From: Neomicrococcus aestuarii
GTDB lineage: Bacteria; Actinomycetota; Actinomycetes; Actinomycetales; Micrococcaceae
DNA: 64,000 bases
NCBI RefSeq assembly: GCF_014201135.1
Contig: NZ_JACHDR010000001.1
Span: forward strand, 1,488,001 to 1,552,000
Direction: 5' to 3'
Shown here: positions 1 through 7,823 of the stretch, piece after piece
Position numbering within the stretch: the stretch's first letter is position 1
Layout of the letters: each line of letters opens with the position of its first letter
Made by a program: the position numbers and the translations under genes
Notes under the pieces: generated by a model
Database searches by the model: none
Seen by the model: only the letters and a program-made list of their open reading frames with translations
Told to the model about the DNA's origin: nothing

Positions 1-755
1 AGCGGGTTGTCGCGGGTGCTTGCGAGAATTTCCGCGAGATGCACGGTGCGTGCTTGAGAGCCACGGCGCGAGAGGCCGCCACCGATATGCATGAGACACG
101 AAGCGTCGCCGCCGGCGCACAGGCTGGCACCGGAAGCCTCAATCGAATCCGCCTTGTCTTCGAGCATGGCGGTTGAAACGTCGGAATTCTTGATCGAAAA
201 CGTACCACCAAAGCCGCAGCACTGATCAGCTTCAGGAAGCGGCGCAAACTCAAGTCCGTCAACGCTTTCCAGCAAGTTTCTCTGCCGGTCACCCAAGCGC
301 AAGAGACGCATGCCGTGACAAGACGGGTGATACGTCACCTTGTGCGGGAAGTAGGAACCGAGCTGCTCGGCGGCGTTCGTGACGTCCAGAACATCGGTCA
401 ACAGCTGAGACAGTTCGTAGGTTTTGGCGCCCACTTCCTCGGCGTCCGCCGCGAGCCCTGCGTCACCACAGCGGTGAGCCAGCATCGGGTGCTGATGTTT
501 GACTGACGCAACACAAGAGCCGGAAGGCGCGACGGCGACGTCGTAATCACCGTGCGAAAAAGCCGCAACGTGATTGCGCACTACCGGGAGCGCATCTTTG
601 AAGTAGCCGGAGTTGACGTGCATTTGACCGCAGCACGCTTGCCCGGTCGGGAAGATGACCGTGTGGCCTAGGCGCTCAAGAATCTCTACCGTGGCGCGCG
701 CGGTGGCTGGATACATAGCATCCACGATGCACGTGCTGAACAGTGCTATCCGCAT
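1..755 (-). CDS. lldE: LldE-type lactate utilization Fe-S protein (partial)
   Basis: Cysteine-rich CCG-domain protein of the LldE/LutA family, part of the LldEFG complex that oxidises L-lactate to pyruvate. The frame opens with MRIALFSTCIVDAMYP and shows two CCG-type segments (QACCGQM near residue 40 and DQCCGFGGTFS in the second half), plus SCHGMR, all typical of the family. The gene runs off the left edge, so its C-terminus and probable lldF/lldG partners are missing. It is divergent from the lactate permease and shares a regulatory region with it. The start at 755 has AGAGG about seven bases upstream. The family assignment is by motif recognition and the pathway is inferred from context. 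Confidence 0.88.
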   Translation of the reverse strand, partial: MRIALFSTCIVDAMYPATARATVEILERLGHTVIFPTGQACCGQMHVNSGYFKDALPVVRNHVAAFSHGDYDVAVAPSGSCVASVKHQHPMLAHRCGDAGLAADAEEVGAKTYELSQLLTDVLDVTNAAEQLGSYFPHKVTYHPSCHGMRLLRLGDRQRNLLESVDGLEFAPLPEADQCCGFGGTFSIKNSDVSTAMLEDKADSIEASGASLCAGGDASCLMHIGGGLSRRGSQARTVHLAEILASTRDNP

Positions 756-806
756 GTTGACCTCTTCTGACACTGCCTAGATCTGAGGGATCCCGGCATT
801 TTTATG

Positions 807-817
807 TGGTCTGACCA
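807..817. promoter_or_regulatory. FadR/LldR-type operator O1 (distal)
   Basis: Palindrome TGGTCTGACCA fits the TNGTNNNACNA pattern known for FadR-subfamily GntR regulators, including LldR. It lies about 50 bases upstream of the lldE start. Its centre (812) is 105 bp from the centre of the O2 copy (917), about ten helical turns, so one dimer on each could face the same side of the DNA. Regulator identity is inferred from the GntR gene downstream of the permease. Confidence 0.72.
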
Positions 818-869
818 TACTAGAGTGATCACCGTCATACGTCTAGCTTCTCTAGTCTGGGGCCGATTT

Positions 870-885
870 TGTGAAAAGGCTCACA
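870..885. promoter_or_regulatory. CRP/GlxR-type site in the lctP promoter
   Basis: TGTGA-N6-TCACA matches the CRP/GlxR consensus exactly. The centre is 877.5. If the TATATT at 904-909 is the -10 element, the site centres about 38-41 bases upstream of transcription start, the usual place for class II activation. Binding is inferred, not shown. Confidence 0.6.
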
Positions 886-903
886 CTTTTCCGAAAAAGG
901 CGG

Positions 904-909
904 TATATT
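904..909 (+). promoter_or_regulatory. Candidate -10 element of lctP
   Basis: TATATT lies directly before the O2/O3 operator pair, so a bound repressor would cover the transcription start. There is no good -35 hexamer at 17 bp, which fits an activator-dependent promoter with the CRP-type site just upstream. Confidence 0.5.
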
Positions 910-911
910 TG

Positions 912-936
912 TGGTCAGACCATTGTGGTCAGACCA
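912..936. promoter_or_regulatory. Tandem FadR/LldR-type operators O2 and O3
   Basis: Two perfect 11-bp palindromes TGGTCAGACCA occupy 912-922 and 926-936 with 14 bp between centres. They sit between the candidate -10 and the lctP start codon, where binding would block initiation. They match O1 at 807-817 except for the central base. Confidence 0.75.
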
Positions 937-967
937 TATCCCCCGATCATCGCTTGAAAGACCTCAC

Positions 968-2716
968 ATGGAAACATTCACCCCCGTGACGGATCCCGTC
1001 GCAGGCAGCGTCTTCATTTCGGCGCTCGTTGCAGTCATTCCGCTTCTCACATTTTTTGTGCTGCTCGCCGTCGTCAAGACGCGAGCCCACGTCGCTGGCC
1101 TGATTTCGCTTGTCGTGGCCATTGCCGTAGCAATCTTCGCGTTCCATATGCCTGCGCAAATGGCCGTCATGTCTGGCGTGATGGGTGGCGTGTTCGGCGC
1201 GTTTCCCGTGTTCTGGATTGTGGTCATGGCAGTCTGGCTCTACCAAGTCACCGTTCTGAGCGGCCGTTTCGAGGACTTGCGCCGCGTCTTTGACGTCATC
1301 GGCAAAGGCGACGTCCGCATTCAGTCCATCCTGATTGCCTTCTGCTTCGGCGGCCTCTTGGAAGCCCTCGCCGGCTTCGGCGCCCCGGTTGCGATTACCG
1401 CCACCATGCTGTTGGCACTGGGTATTCCGCCGCTTCGCGCTGCAGTCGTTGTGCTGATTTCCAACACAGCCCCCGTTGCGTTTGGTGCCGTGGCAATTCC
1501 CATTACGACGGCGGGAGCCCTCACCGGCCTGCAGGCCGATCACATTGGTGCCATTGTGGGCCGTCAATCACCTCTTTTGGCGTTCATTGTGCCGTTGATC
1601 CTGCTGTTCCTTCTCGACGGTAAGAAGGGCATTAAAGACTGCTGGCCAGCCGCCTTGGTCATTGGTGCATCCTTCGGCGTTGCGCAGTTCTTGTGCTCCA
1701 ACTACTTCTCTTACGAACTCACGGACGTCGTGGCCGCCCTCGTTGGCATCGGTGCCGCCGTGGTGTTGCTGCGCTTCTGGACTCCCAAGAACCGCGACGA
1801 AGCGCGTGCGCGTATTTGCACCCACACCTCTTCTCTTGAATCCCAGAAGGTGGGCTCTGGTGTTTCCGGTTCTTCGGGCGCTTCCGGCACCGGCGCATCC
1901 CATTCGTCCGACGAAAACCATCTCACCCCCATGCGCACCTGGTTGGCTTTGTTCCCGTATTTCTTGGTCATTGTGATCTTTGGTGTCGCCAAGCTGTGGA
2001 CGCTCGGCGTGAACATTCCAAAGGCTCTCTCTGCCACCGATGTTCTGGTGCAGTGGCCATTGCTGCACGGTTCCATCGTGGACGCGGCCGGAAATGCCGT
2101 CTCTTCTACGGTGTATAAATTCCAGTGGCTCTCTAACCCGGGCACCTTGTTGCTGATCACCGGAATCATCGTGGCGCTCGTGTACTCGAAGTACAACGGC
2201 GGGGGCCGCTACGCTCTCAATGTAGGCGACGCTTTCGCAGAAATCGGCCGCACCCTATACCGCATGCGGTGGGCCGGACTCACCATCGTCTCGGTTTTGG
2301 CACTCGCCTACGTGATGAACCTTTCCGGCCAGACCGTCAGCATTGGTACGTGGCTTGCCGGCGCCGGCGCCTTCTTCGCGTTCCTCTCGCCGATCCTCGG
2401 CTGGTTGGGCACGGCCGTTACCGGTTCCGACACCTCCTCTAACGCCCTGTTTGCCAAACTTCAGCAGACCGCTGGCATGAATGCCGGCATTGATCCGAAC
2501 TTGTTGGTTGCCGGAAACACATCAGGTGGCGTGGTGGGTAAGCTCATCAGCCCACAGAACCTCGCTATTGCAGCAACCGCTGTTCAGCTCGATGGCAAGG
2601 AAGCCGTGATTCTTCGCAAGGTGGTGGGCTGGAGCATCGGCATGTTGTTGGTCCTGTGCATCTTGGTCTTCTTGCAGTCCACCCCGATCCTCGGGTGGAT
2701 GATTCCGACTCCGTAA
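968..2716 (+). CDS. lctP: L-lactate permease, LctP family
   Basis: 582-residue polytopic membrane protein of the lactate permease family, importing L-lactate with protons. Membrane segments start near residue 18 and continue to the C-terminus. Family motifs include GGLLEALAGFGAPVAITA and, near the end, GTAVTGSDTSSNALFAKLQQ and GVVGKLISPQNLAIA. The central cytoplasmic loop (about residues 285-320) is Ser/Gly-rich. An upstream in-frame ATG at 911 lies inside the promoter and operators, so 968 is the better start although its ribosome site is weak. The divergent Fe-S protein and the following GntR gene make this a lactate uptake and oxidation locus. Confidence 0.9.
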   Translation: METFTPVTDPVAGSVFISALVAVIPLLTFFVLLAVVKTRAHVAGLISLVVAIAVAIFAFHMPAQMAVMSGVMGGVFGAFPVFWIVVMAVWLYQVTVLSGRFEDLRRVFDVIGKGDVRIQSILIAFCFGGLLEALAGFGAPVAITATMLLALGIPPLRAAVVVLISNTAPVAFGAVAIPITTAGALTGLQADHIGAIVGRQSPLLAFIVPLILLFLLDGKKGIKDCWPAALVIGASFGVAQFLCSNYFSYELTDVVAALVGIGAAVVLLRFWTPKNRDEARARICTHTSSLESQKVGSGVSGSSGASGTGASHSSDENHLTPMRTWLALFPYFLVIVIFGVAKLWTLGVNIPKALSATDVLVQWPLLHGSIVDAAGNAVSSTVYKFQWLSNPGTLLLITGIIVALVYSKYNGGGRYALNVGDAFAEIGRTLYRMRWAGLTIVSVLALAYVMNLSGQTVSIGTWLAGAGAFFAFLSPILGWLGTAVTGSDTSSNALFAKLQQTAGMNAGIDPNLLVAGNTSGGVVGKLISPQNLAIAATAVQLDGKEAVILRKVVGWSIGMLLVLCILVFLQSTPILGWMIPTP

Positions 2717-2745
2717 GCTTGTCCTCGGAGCAGTTTCTGCGTCGT

Positions 2746-2789
2746 AGAGTGCCGGACCGTGGCCTGCTTTGGCTTCGGTCCGGCACTCT
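2746..2789 (+). terminator. Hairpin after lctP
   Basis: Perfect 14-bp inverted repeat (2746-2759 and 2776-2789) with a 16-base loop in the gap between lctP and the regulator gene. There is no U-run, so it may reduce rather than stop read-through into the regulator. Confidence 0.55.
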
Positions 2790-2809
2790 CTGCGTGAAAG
2801 AATAATCAA

Positions 2810-3547
2810 ATGGGAGAATCATCAAGCGAGAGCTCATCCTTTGCCTACGAAGTGGTTCTAGAGGTGATTGAGCAAAAGCTTCGGTCAGGCGAACTAAGCA
2901 TTGGCGACCGTCTCCCGAGCGAACGCTCCATGGCGGCCGAGTTCAATTTGTCCCGAGCATCCGTGCGGGATGCCATCCGCATTCTTGGTGTCCTGGGACT
3001 GGTCCGTTCATCCACGGGTTCGGGCCCCAATTCTGGGACCATCATCATTTCGGAGCCCGTGGCGGGCCTGGCCGCCGCCCTCCGCCTGCATGTGGCTTCA
3101 CGGGGACTAGCCGTAAAGGAGATTGTCCGCACCCGCATCATTTTGGAAACCGGTGCCGCACTTGAAGCGGTCATCGATGACAGTCCAGAAACTCTCGCGA
3201 AGCTAGCTCAAGCTCATGAGCTGTTGGCGAGAATGGACGACCCCAAACTGGATAGAAACGTTTTCCACGAACTCGACACGCAATTCCACGTGCTGCTGAC
3301 ATCGCTCTCCGGGAATGCTGTGTTGGAAGCCATGATGGAATCCGTACGTGTGTCAGTTCGCGATTACGTGGCTAATTCCATCACGACCGACGAAGCCTGG
3401 TTGCCCCTCGCCACCGAACTCCGCCATCAACACCACGGGATTCTCGACGCATTTGAGTCCAACCAATTGGAAGACGCCGCGCGGCTACTTCGGTCTCACA
3501 TTGAGTGGTTCTACGGCACCGCCACCGAGGACATGAAACAACGATAA
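2810..3547 (+). CDS. lldR: FadR-subfamily GntR regulator, likely lactate-responsive (LldR-like)
   Basis: 245-residue regulator. Residues 8-75 form the GntR winged helix (GDRLPSERSMAAEFNLSRASVRDAIRIL), and the rest is an FCD effector domain with the metal-binding type His residues (ELDTQFHVLL, LRHQHHGILDA). FCD-type LldR proteins bind L-lactate and release operators of the TNGTNNNACNA type. Three such operators lie upstream of lctP and lldE, so this gene most likely controls them. It follows lctP by 93 bp. The specificity is inferred from neighbours. Confidence 0.82.
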   Translation: MGESSSESSSFAYEVVLEVIEQKLRSGELSIGDRLPSERSMAAEFNLSRASVRDAIRILGVLGLVRSSTGSGPNSGTIIISEPVAGLAAALRLHVASRGLAVKEIVRTRIILETGAALEAVIDDSPETLAKLAQAHELLARMDDPKLDRNVFHELDTQFHVLLTSLSGNAVLEAMMESVRVSVRDYVANSITTDEAWLPLATELRHQHHGILDAFESNQLEDAARLLRSHIEWFYGTATEDMKQR

Positions 3548-3577
3548 CGCTTCCCCAACGGTGGAACGCCCGTACGA

Positions 3578-3593
3578 GTGGAAACGTTTACAC
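3578..3593. promoter_or_regulatory. LacI-family type operator upstream of the alpha-glucosidase
   Basis: GTGGAAACGTTTACAC is a near-perfect palindrome around a central CG, as in LacI/GalR operators (TGNAAACGTTTNCA). It overlaps the region expected for the -35 box of a promoter whose -10 would be TAGACT at 3602-3607, so binding should repress the GH13 gene. No LacI-type gene lies in this window. Confidence 0.55.
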
Positions 3594-3685
3594 CTCATGG
3601 TTAGACTTGTCTGAAGGTCCATCTCTGCGGCGTTTGCCGCGGGACATGGCGCCTGTTCTTACCGCCTCATCATCAGGGAGTTCTT

Positions 3686-5527
3686 GTGAGCCCAACGGAA
3701 AACAGCACGTCAACGCACACTTGGTGGAAAGATGCGGTCATTTATCAGGTGTATCCCCGCTCTTTCGCCGATTCCAACGGTGACGGCATGGGCGATCTCA
3801 ATGGCGTGCGCTCCCGAATTCCGTACCTCAAGAACTTGGGCGTGGACGCCGTCTGGCTTTCTCCTTTTTATACGTCGCCACAAAATGATGCTGGCTACGA
3901 TGTAGCCGACTACCGCAACGTGGATGAGCGCTTCGGTACTTTGGCCGACTTCGACACCATGCTTGCCACCGCTCACGAGGCAGGCCTCAAGGTCATCGTT
4001 GATCTTGTACCCAACCACACCTCAGACCAGCACGTGTGGTTCCAGGAAGCGTTGGCCTCTGAGCCGGGATCGGTCGCCCGAGAGCGTTACATTTTCCGCG
4101 ATGGCAAGGGCGAAAACGGTGACGAAGCACCAAATGACTGGCAGTCCGTTTTTGGCGGCGACGCATGGACTCGCGTCACCGAAGTTGCCGGACCCAATGC
4201 GGGTAAGCCGGGTCAGTGGTACCTGCATCTCTTCGACACCACCCAGCCGGATCTGAACTGGGACAACACAGAGGTCCGCGCCGAGATGGAATCCGTGCTG
4301 GAGTTCTGGCTGGATCGTGGCGTGGATGGTTTCCGTGTGGACGTTGCCCACGGCCTCATTAAGCACCCGGAGCTGCCGGATTACCGCGACAAGGTTTCCA
4401 TGGTTGCCGGCGAGGAGCACGACGACGCCGCAGCTAACGTTGCGCCTGACTCCGGCACCGCCGAGTCCCGCCACTTTGAACTCGTCGACGAAGAAATCAC
4501 CGACCTCGTGTCCGGCGAATCCGTAGACACGAGCGGCAACATGATGACCGGCTCCCCTTACTTCGATCAAGAGGGCGTGCACCAGGTCTACCGCGAGTGG
4601 AATGAAGTCCTCGCGAAGTACGATGGCGATCGCATGATGGTAGCCGAGGCGTGGGTAGAGCCCATGTCCCGCATCTTCCGCTACGTCCGTAGCGATGAAA
4701 TGCAGCAAGCGTTCAACTTCGGCTTCTTGCTCGCCGGGTGGGATGCCCAGCGCATCTTCGCCAACGTGGATGAGACTCTGCGCGAAGCCGCCGTTGTTCA
4801 GGCACCAGCCACCTGGGTGCTCTCCAACCACGACACCGTGCGCCACTCTTCACGCTTCGGCCTGAGCGACCCAACCACGTACCCCAAGGGTATTGCGGCA
4901 GAGGACGAGCAGCCTGACGAGCGTCTGGGTTGGCTCCGTGGTCGCGCCGCCGCGATGATCATGCTGGCACTGCCGGGATCCTCGTACGTGTACCAGGGCG
5001 ACGAGCTATCTTTGCCCGAGCACACTACGCTCCCCCACGAATTCCGTCAGGATCCGTCGTTCTTCCGCACCAACGGTGAAGAGCGCGGCCGCGACGGCTG
5101 CCGTATCCCGATGCCATGGGATTCCACCCAACCCGGTTTCGGATTTGATGTGGCAGCGACCGCAAGTGAGGCACCTGCTGATGCTGCGTCGTCGTACTCA
5201 CCGTGGTTGCCGCAACCGGAGAGCTACCGCAACTATGCAGCAGATCGCCAAGTCGGCGTGGAAGGCTCCACGTTTGAGCTGTACCGTGCGCTGCTTGCCG
5301 CGCGACGCGAGCGTGGGCTGGGCACCGGCGAGCTTGCCTGGGCTGAGTTCAATGCGCCCGAGCATGGCATCCTCGCGTTTACGAACGGAACCGTGACGCT
5401 CCTGGCCAACACCTCGAGCACTCCAGTGGATCTGCCCGAGGGCCTTTCGGTGCTCTTCGCCTCCCACGACGAGGCCGTGTTTGAGGGTCAGCTTGCTGCG
5501 GATTCAGCCGTTTGGTTGGAGCAGTAA
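3686..5527 (+). CDS. GH13 alpha-glucosidase (oligo-1,6-glucosidase/maltase type)
   Basis: 613-residue cytoplasmic glycoside hydrolase family 13 enzyme, hydrolysing terminal alpha-glucosidic bonds of malto- or isomalto-oligosaccharides. The TIM-barrel motifs are present: DLVPNHTS near residue 106, GFRVD with nucleophile D219, acid/base E321 in MVAEAW, and SNHDTVR with D383. An acidic insert lies between strands beta-4 and beta-5 (about residues 240-282). The GTG start at 3686 has AGGGAG five bases upstream. A LacI-type operator lies upstream and a strong hairpin follows. It stands alone, without transporter genes beside it. Exact substrate is not predictable here. Confidence 0.88.
   Translation: MSPTENSTSTHTWWKDAVIYQVYPRSFADSNGDGMGDLNGVRSRIPYLKNLGVDAVWLSPFYTSPQNDAGYDVADYRNVDERFGTLADFDTMLATAHEAGLKVIVDLVPNHTSDQHVWFQEALASEPGSVARERYIFRDGKGENGDEAPNDWQSVFGGDAWTRVTEVAGPNAGKPGQWYLHLFDTTQPDLNWDNTEVRAEMESVLEFWLDRGVDGFRVDVAHGLIKHPELPDYRDKVSMVAGEEHDDAAANVAPDSGTAESRHFELVDEEITDLVSGESVDTSGNMMTGSPYFDQEGVHQVYREWNEVLAKYDGDRMMVAEAWVEPMSRIFRYVRSDEMQQAFNFGFLLAGWDAQRIFANVDETLREAAVVQAPATWVLSNHDTVRHSSRFGLSDPTTYPKGIAAEDEQPDERLGWLRGRAAAMIMLALPGSSYVYQGDELSLPEHTTLPHEFRQDPSFFRTNGEERGRDGCRIPMPWDSTQPGFGFDVAATASEAPADAASSYSPWLPQPESYRNYAADRQVGVEGSTFELYRALLAARRERGLGTGELAWAEFNAPEHGILAFTNGTVTLLANTSSTPVDLPEGLSVLFASHDEAVFEGQLAADSAVWLEQ
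5186..5198 (-). repeat. Repeat copy 1, AGTACGACGACGC
   Basis: Exact copy inside the GH13 gene, read A-S-S-Y on the coding strand. Confidence 0.8.
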
Positions 5528-5542
5528 CAAAGGCCTGAACTG

Positions 5543-5595
5543 AAAAGTGGTTCCTCGATGGCGCTATGAAACTTTGCCATCGAGGAACCACTTTT
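5543..5595. terminator. Bidirectional terminator
   Basis: Perfect 20-bp inverted repeat (5543-5562 and 5576-5595) ending in A4/T4 on the two sides, between the converging GH13 and DUF305 genes. It should act in both directions. Confidence 0.85.
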
Positions 5596-5610
5596 CTTTA
5601 ACGCATCTCT

Positions 5611-6252
5611 TTAACTCATCGCCGCGAGCATCTTCTTCATCTGCGTGATTTCAGCCTTCTGACTGGTGATGATGTCCTGCGCTAACGCAATGACGTCCTT
5701 GTTCTGGCCACCGGAAACCTCATCCTCAGCCATCTCAATAGCGCCCTCATGGTGACCGATCATCTGCTCCAAGAGGAGCTTCGAAGCATCCTGCGTGTTC
5801 GCGTCCTTGAGCTCCTGAATGCCGGCGTCCGACACCATTCCGTCCATGTTCATGTTGTGGCCGCTCTGGCTAGACATCATGGACGGCTGGCCCCAGTCCT
5901 CGAGCCACCCCTCCATCTTTTCGATCTCTGGGCCTTGAGCGTTCTTGATGTTGTTCAGCAAAGTGGTCATCTCATCGCTCAAACCGCTCTTGGCAAGGAC
6001 GATCTCGCTCATTTCCACGGCCTGCTGATGGTGCGGAATCATCATCTGAGTGAACATGACATCGTCCATATTGAAGTCGGCGGTGCTCGAAGAGGCACCG
6101 GACGCGGAACTGCTGGAGCTCGAACCCATCATGTGGCCCGAAGAGGAGTGATTCATGCTCTGGTTGGTAGAGGTGGAACAAGCGCTCAACACCAGCGAAC
6201 CGGAGACGGCAATAAGTGCAAGCGCGCCAAGGCGCTTCTGGGTGTTTTTCAT
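5611..6252 (-). CDS. DUF305 lipoprotein, CopM-like, probable copper binding
   Basis: 213-residue exported lipoprotein. The signal peptide ends in the lipobox LSAC near residue 25, followed by a Ser/Met/His-rich linker (about residues 30-60). The DUF305 region carries the duplicated motif HHQQAVEMSE and HHEGAIEMAE. The cyanobacterial DUF305 protein CopM is a periplasmic copper binder, and the Met/His content (MMGS, MNMDGM) fits a metal role. It lies 90 bp downstream of a DUF6153-like gene on the same strand, whose upstream region has a CsoR-like operator. I chose the ATG at 6252 because MKNTQKRLG begins the signal peptide; longer in-frame starts precede it. Confidence 0.82.
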   Translation of the reverse strand: MKNTQKRLGALALIAVSGSLVLSACSTSTNQSMNHSSSGHMMGSSSSSSASGASSSTADFNMDDVMFTQMMIPHHQQAVEMSEIVLAKSGLSDEMTTLLNNIKNAQGPEIEKMEGWLEDWGQPSMMSSQSGHNMNMDGMVSDAGIQELKDANTQDASKLLLEQMIGHHEGAIEMAEDEVSGGQNKDVIALAQDIITSQKAEITQMKKMLAAMS

Positions 6253-6342
6253 GGAAGTTTGACCTATCTGTGTAGTCATGTGTGAGCTCGGCAATATGAC
6301 GGGACCACGGCATGAAAGTCATGCGGCGCCCGCGCGCGGGAC

Positions 6343-6756
6343 TCACGTGCGACTAATACGGAGTTTCTTCAGATCCGGCGGCAGCGCAGCGGCCTCAACT
6401 GGACTCCACTCCACGGGCTGACAAAATCGCCAGGTTGGTTTCGAGTCCGTTTCGGGCACCACAGCGCTAGGCGACCATGGTTCTTTCACAGATCCCGAGA
6501 ATCCAACCCACGCGTCGGCAACGGGTTGCATGGGACAGCTGGTGGATAAGCAACTATGTCCGTCGGAGGCAGAAGTGCTCGCGGTTGTACTCGCAGATGC
6601 ACTGGCAGCGGAATGGTGCGAATGCGAAGTTGCGGCAGCGGCGTCGTCGTATTGGGGAATCAAATGCCCCTCAGCGGCATGCTCAACCGCACCCGCGCCT
6701 AAGAAATGGGCGAGCAACAGGAGGACCGTCAGCAAGACTTTAGACATTTCCGCCAT
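6343..6756 (-). CDS. Small exported His-rich protein, DUF6153-like
   Basis: 137-residue protein with an N-terminal hydrophobic segment (VLLTVLLLLAHFLGAGAV), a His/Ser/Ala-rich stretch with SHSHH, then a conserved-looking part with CLSTSCPMQP. This resembles actinobacterial DUF6153 proteins, which I recall often beside DUF305 genes, but the assignment is tentative. Start 6756 is chosen because GGGAGGT lies seven bases upstream; two other in-frame ATGs exist at 6780 and 6747. It is first in a probable two-gene copper-linked operon with the DUF305 gene. Confidence 0.6.
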   Translation of the reverse strand: MAEMSKVLLTVLLLLAHFLGAGAVEHAAEGHLIPQYDDAAAATSHSHHSAASASASTTASTSASDGHSCLSTSCPMQPVADAWVGFSGSVKEPWSPSAVVPETDSKPTWRFCQPVEWSPVEAAALPPDLKKLRISRT

Positions 6757-6796
6757 GGCGCACACCTCCCAACTCTCCACTCCAGATTAGCACCGT

Positions 6797-6812
6797 TACC
6801 CCATGGGGGTAT
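6797..6812. promoter_or_regulatory. CsoR-like operator
   Basis: TACCCCATGGGGGTAT closely resembles known CsoR operators such as the Bacillus copZA site (TACCCTACGGGGGTAT). It lies 40 bases upstream of the DUF6153-like start on the minus strand. A possible -10, TAATCT, lies at 6789-6784, placing the operator over the spacer and -35 region. It suggests Cu(I)-controlled derepression. No csoR gene is in the window. Confidence 0.62.
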
Positions 6813-6882
6813 AGAGCTGGGCGGGGATAACCGCAGAAGTGAGAAAGAGAAATGGGGAATCTACCCGGAGAAGTTAAAAGTT

Positions 6883-6916
6883 GAACCCCCGCGATGTAGA
6901 AGCTACGCGGGGGTTC
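6883..6916 (-). terminator. Terminator of the tRNA cluster
   Basis: Perfect 11-bp inverted repeat (6883-6893 and 6906-6916) directly downstream of tRNA-Phe in its direction of transcription, closing the Glu-Asp-Phe tRNA cluster. Confidence 0.75.
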
Positions 6917-6918
6917 AG

Positions 6919-6991
6919 TGGCTCCGACCGGCGTCGATCCGGTGACCTTTCGATTTTCAGTCGAACGCTCTACCAACTGAGCTACAGAGCC
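6919..6991 (-). tRNA. tRNA-Phe (GAA)
   Basis: Reads as a 73-base cloverleaf: 7-bp acceptor GGCTCTG/CGGAGCC, D-arm GCTCAGTTGGTAGAGC, anticodon loop CTGAAAA with anticodon GAA, T-arm with GATCGACGC in the loop region, and discriminator A. The CCA end is not encoded. Confidence 0.95.
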
Positions 6992-7046
6992 AAATGGCCG
7001 GTTACCCGGCCATTTGTACTGTCTTCCATCGCTCTGGAAGAAAGAG

Positions 7047-7120
7047 CGACCCTGACGGGACTTGAACCCGCGACCTCCGCCGTGACAGGGCGGCGCGCTA
7101 ACCAACTGCGCTACAGGGCC
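7047..7120 (-). tRNA. tRNA-Asp (GTC)
   Basis: A 74-base cloverleaf with acceptor GGCCCTG/CAGGGTC, D-arm GCGCAGTTGGTTAGCGC, anticodon loop CTGTCAC with anticodon GTC, T-loop TTCAAGT and discriminator G. It is in the middle of the Glu-Asp-Phe cluster. Confidence 0.95.
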
Positions 7121-7196
7121 ATTTGAACGATTTTTACTCGCTCACAAGACCAAAACTTTACCAGAGGAATTACCTTTAGCAAAATCAGTTCTTGCG

Positions 7197-7269
7197 TACC
7201 CCCAACGGGATTCGAACCCGTGCCGCCGCCGTGAAAGGGCGGTGTCCTAGGCCGCTAGACGATGGGGGC
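7197..7269 (-). tRNA. tRNA-Glu (TTC)
   Basis: A 73-base cloverleaf with acceptor GCCCCCA/TGGGGGT, anticodon loop CTTTCAC with anticodon TTC, T-loop TTCGAAT and discriminator A. It is first in the cluster. Confidence 0.95.
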
Positions 7270-7430
7270 AAGGACATTTTCTCGAAAGCGATTTCTCGTC
7301 TTTCCAGAAGTTGACCGTATCAACTATAGGGCACTTTTCGGCCAACGCAAAACTGAGATATGCCCTCACGTGCGAGATCTAGGTCACCTGCTGCTGCGGC
7401 GCCCTTTCAACAAGCCGATAGGCTCACTAA

Positions 7431-7823
7431 ATGCCGTTCCCCATGAGTGATGACGAGTTCCAGGAATGCGTTGAGCGAGCCCTCGCCCGCATGCCGCGGT
7501 CCGTGATGAAGAAATTGGAAAACGTTGCCATATTCATTGAGGATCGCTACTCTCCCGAGATTCATGAGTACGACGACGCTGGCTCGCCTCAGGATGGCGG
7601 GCTCGTTTTGGGCTTATATGAGGGAACGCCGCTGACGGAGAGGACGTGGGACTCCGATGCTGGAGCGTTACCCGATCGCATCTTTTTGTACCAAGGGTCG
7701 ATCCTAGAAATCTGTGAATCCGTCGAACAGGTGGAGCGCGAAGTTGCCATCACGATCGTTCACGAAATTGCCCATCATTTCGGGATTGACGACGATCTTT
7801 TGCACGAGCTGGGATGGGGATAA
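7431..7823 (+). CDS. Metallopeptidase family protein, minimal zincin
   Basis: 130-residue protein of the small actinobacterial metallopeptidase family (zincin_1, formerly DUF1025). The zinc motif is HEIAHHFGIDD near residues 113-123, with the aspartate pair acting as third ligand in the family. FIEDRYSPE and LGLYEGTPLTER are also family features. The substrate is unknown. A candidate -10, TAGGCT (7419-7424), ends six bases before the ATG, so the transcript is probably leaderless. One copy of the AGTACGACGACGC repeat is inside the gene, encoding EYDDA. Confidence 0.8.
   Translation: MPFPMSDDEFQECVERALARMPRSVMKKLENVAIFIEDRYSPEIHEYDDAGSPQDGGLVLGLYEGTPLTERTWDSDAGALPDRIFLYQGSILEICESVEQVEREVAITIVHEIAHHFGIDDDLLHELGWG
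7567..7579 (+). repeat. Repeat copy 2, AGTACGACGACGC
   Basis: Exact copy of the 13-mer family AGTACGACGNCGC, inside the metallopeptidase gene and read as E-Y-D-D-A. Confidence 0.8.

Noticed and set aside
911-967. Upstream ATG (911) as the lctP start
   Set aside because: This segment consists of the operators and the likely transcription start; family sequence begins at 968.
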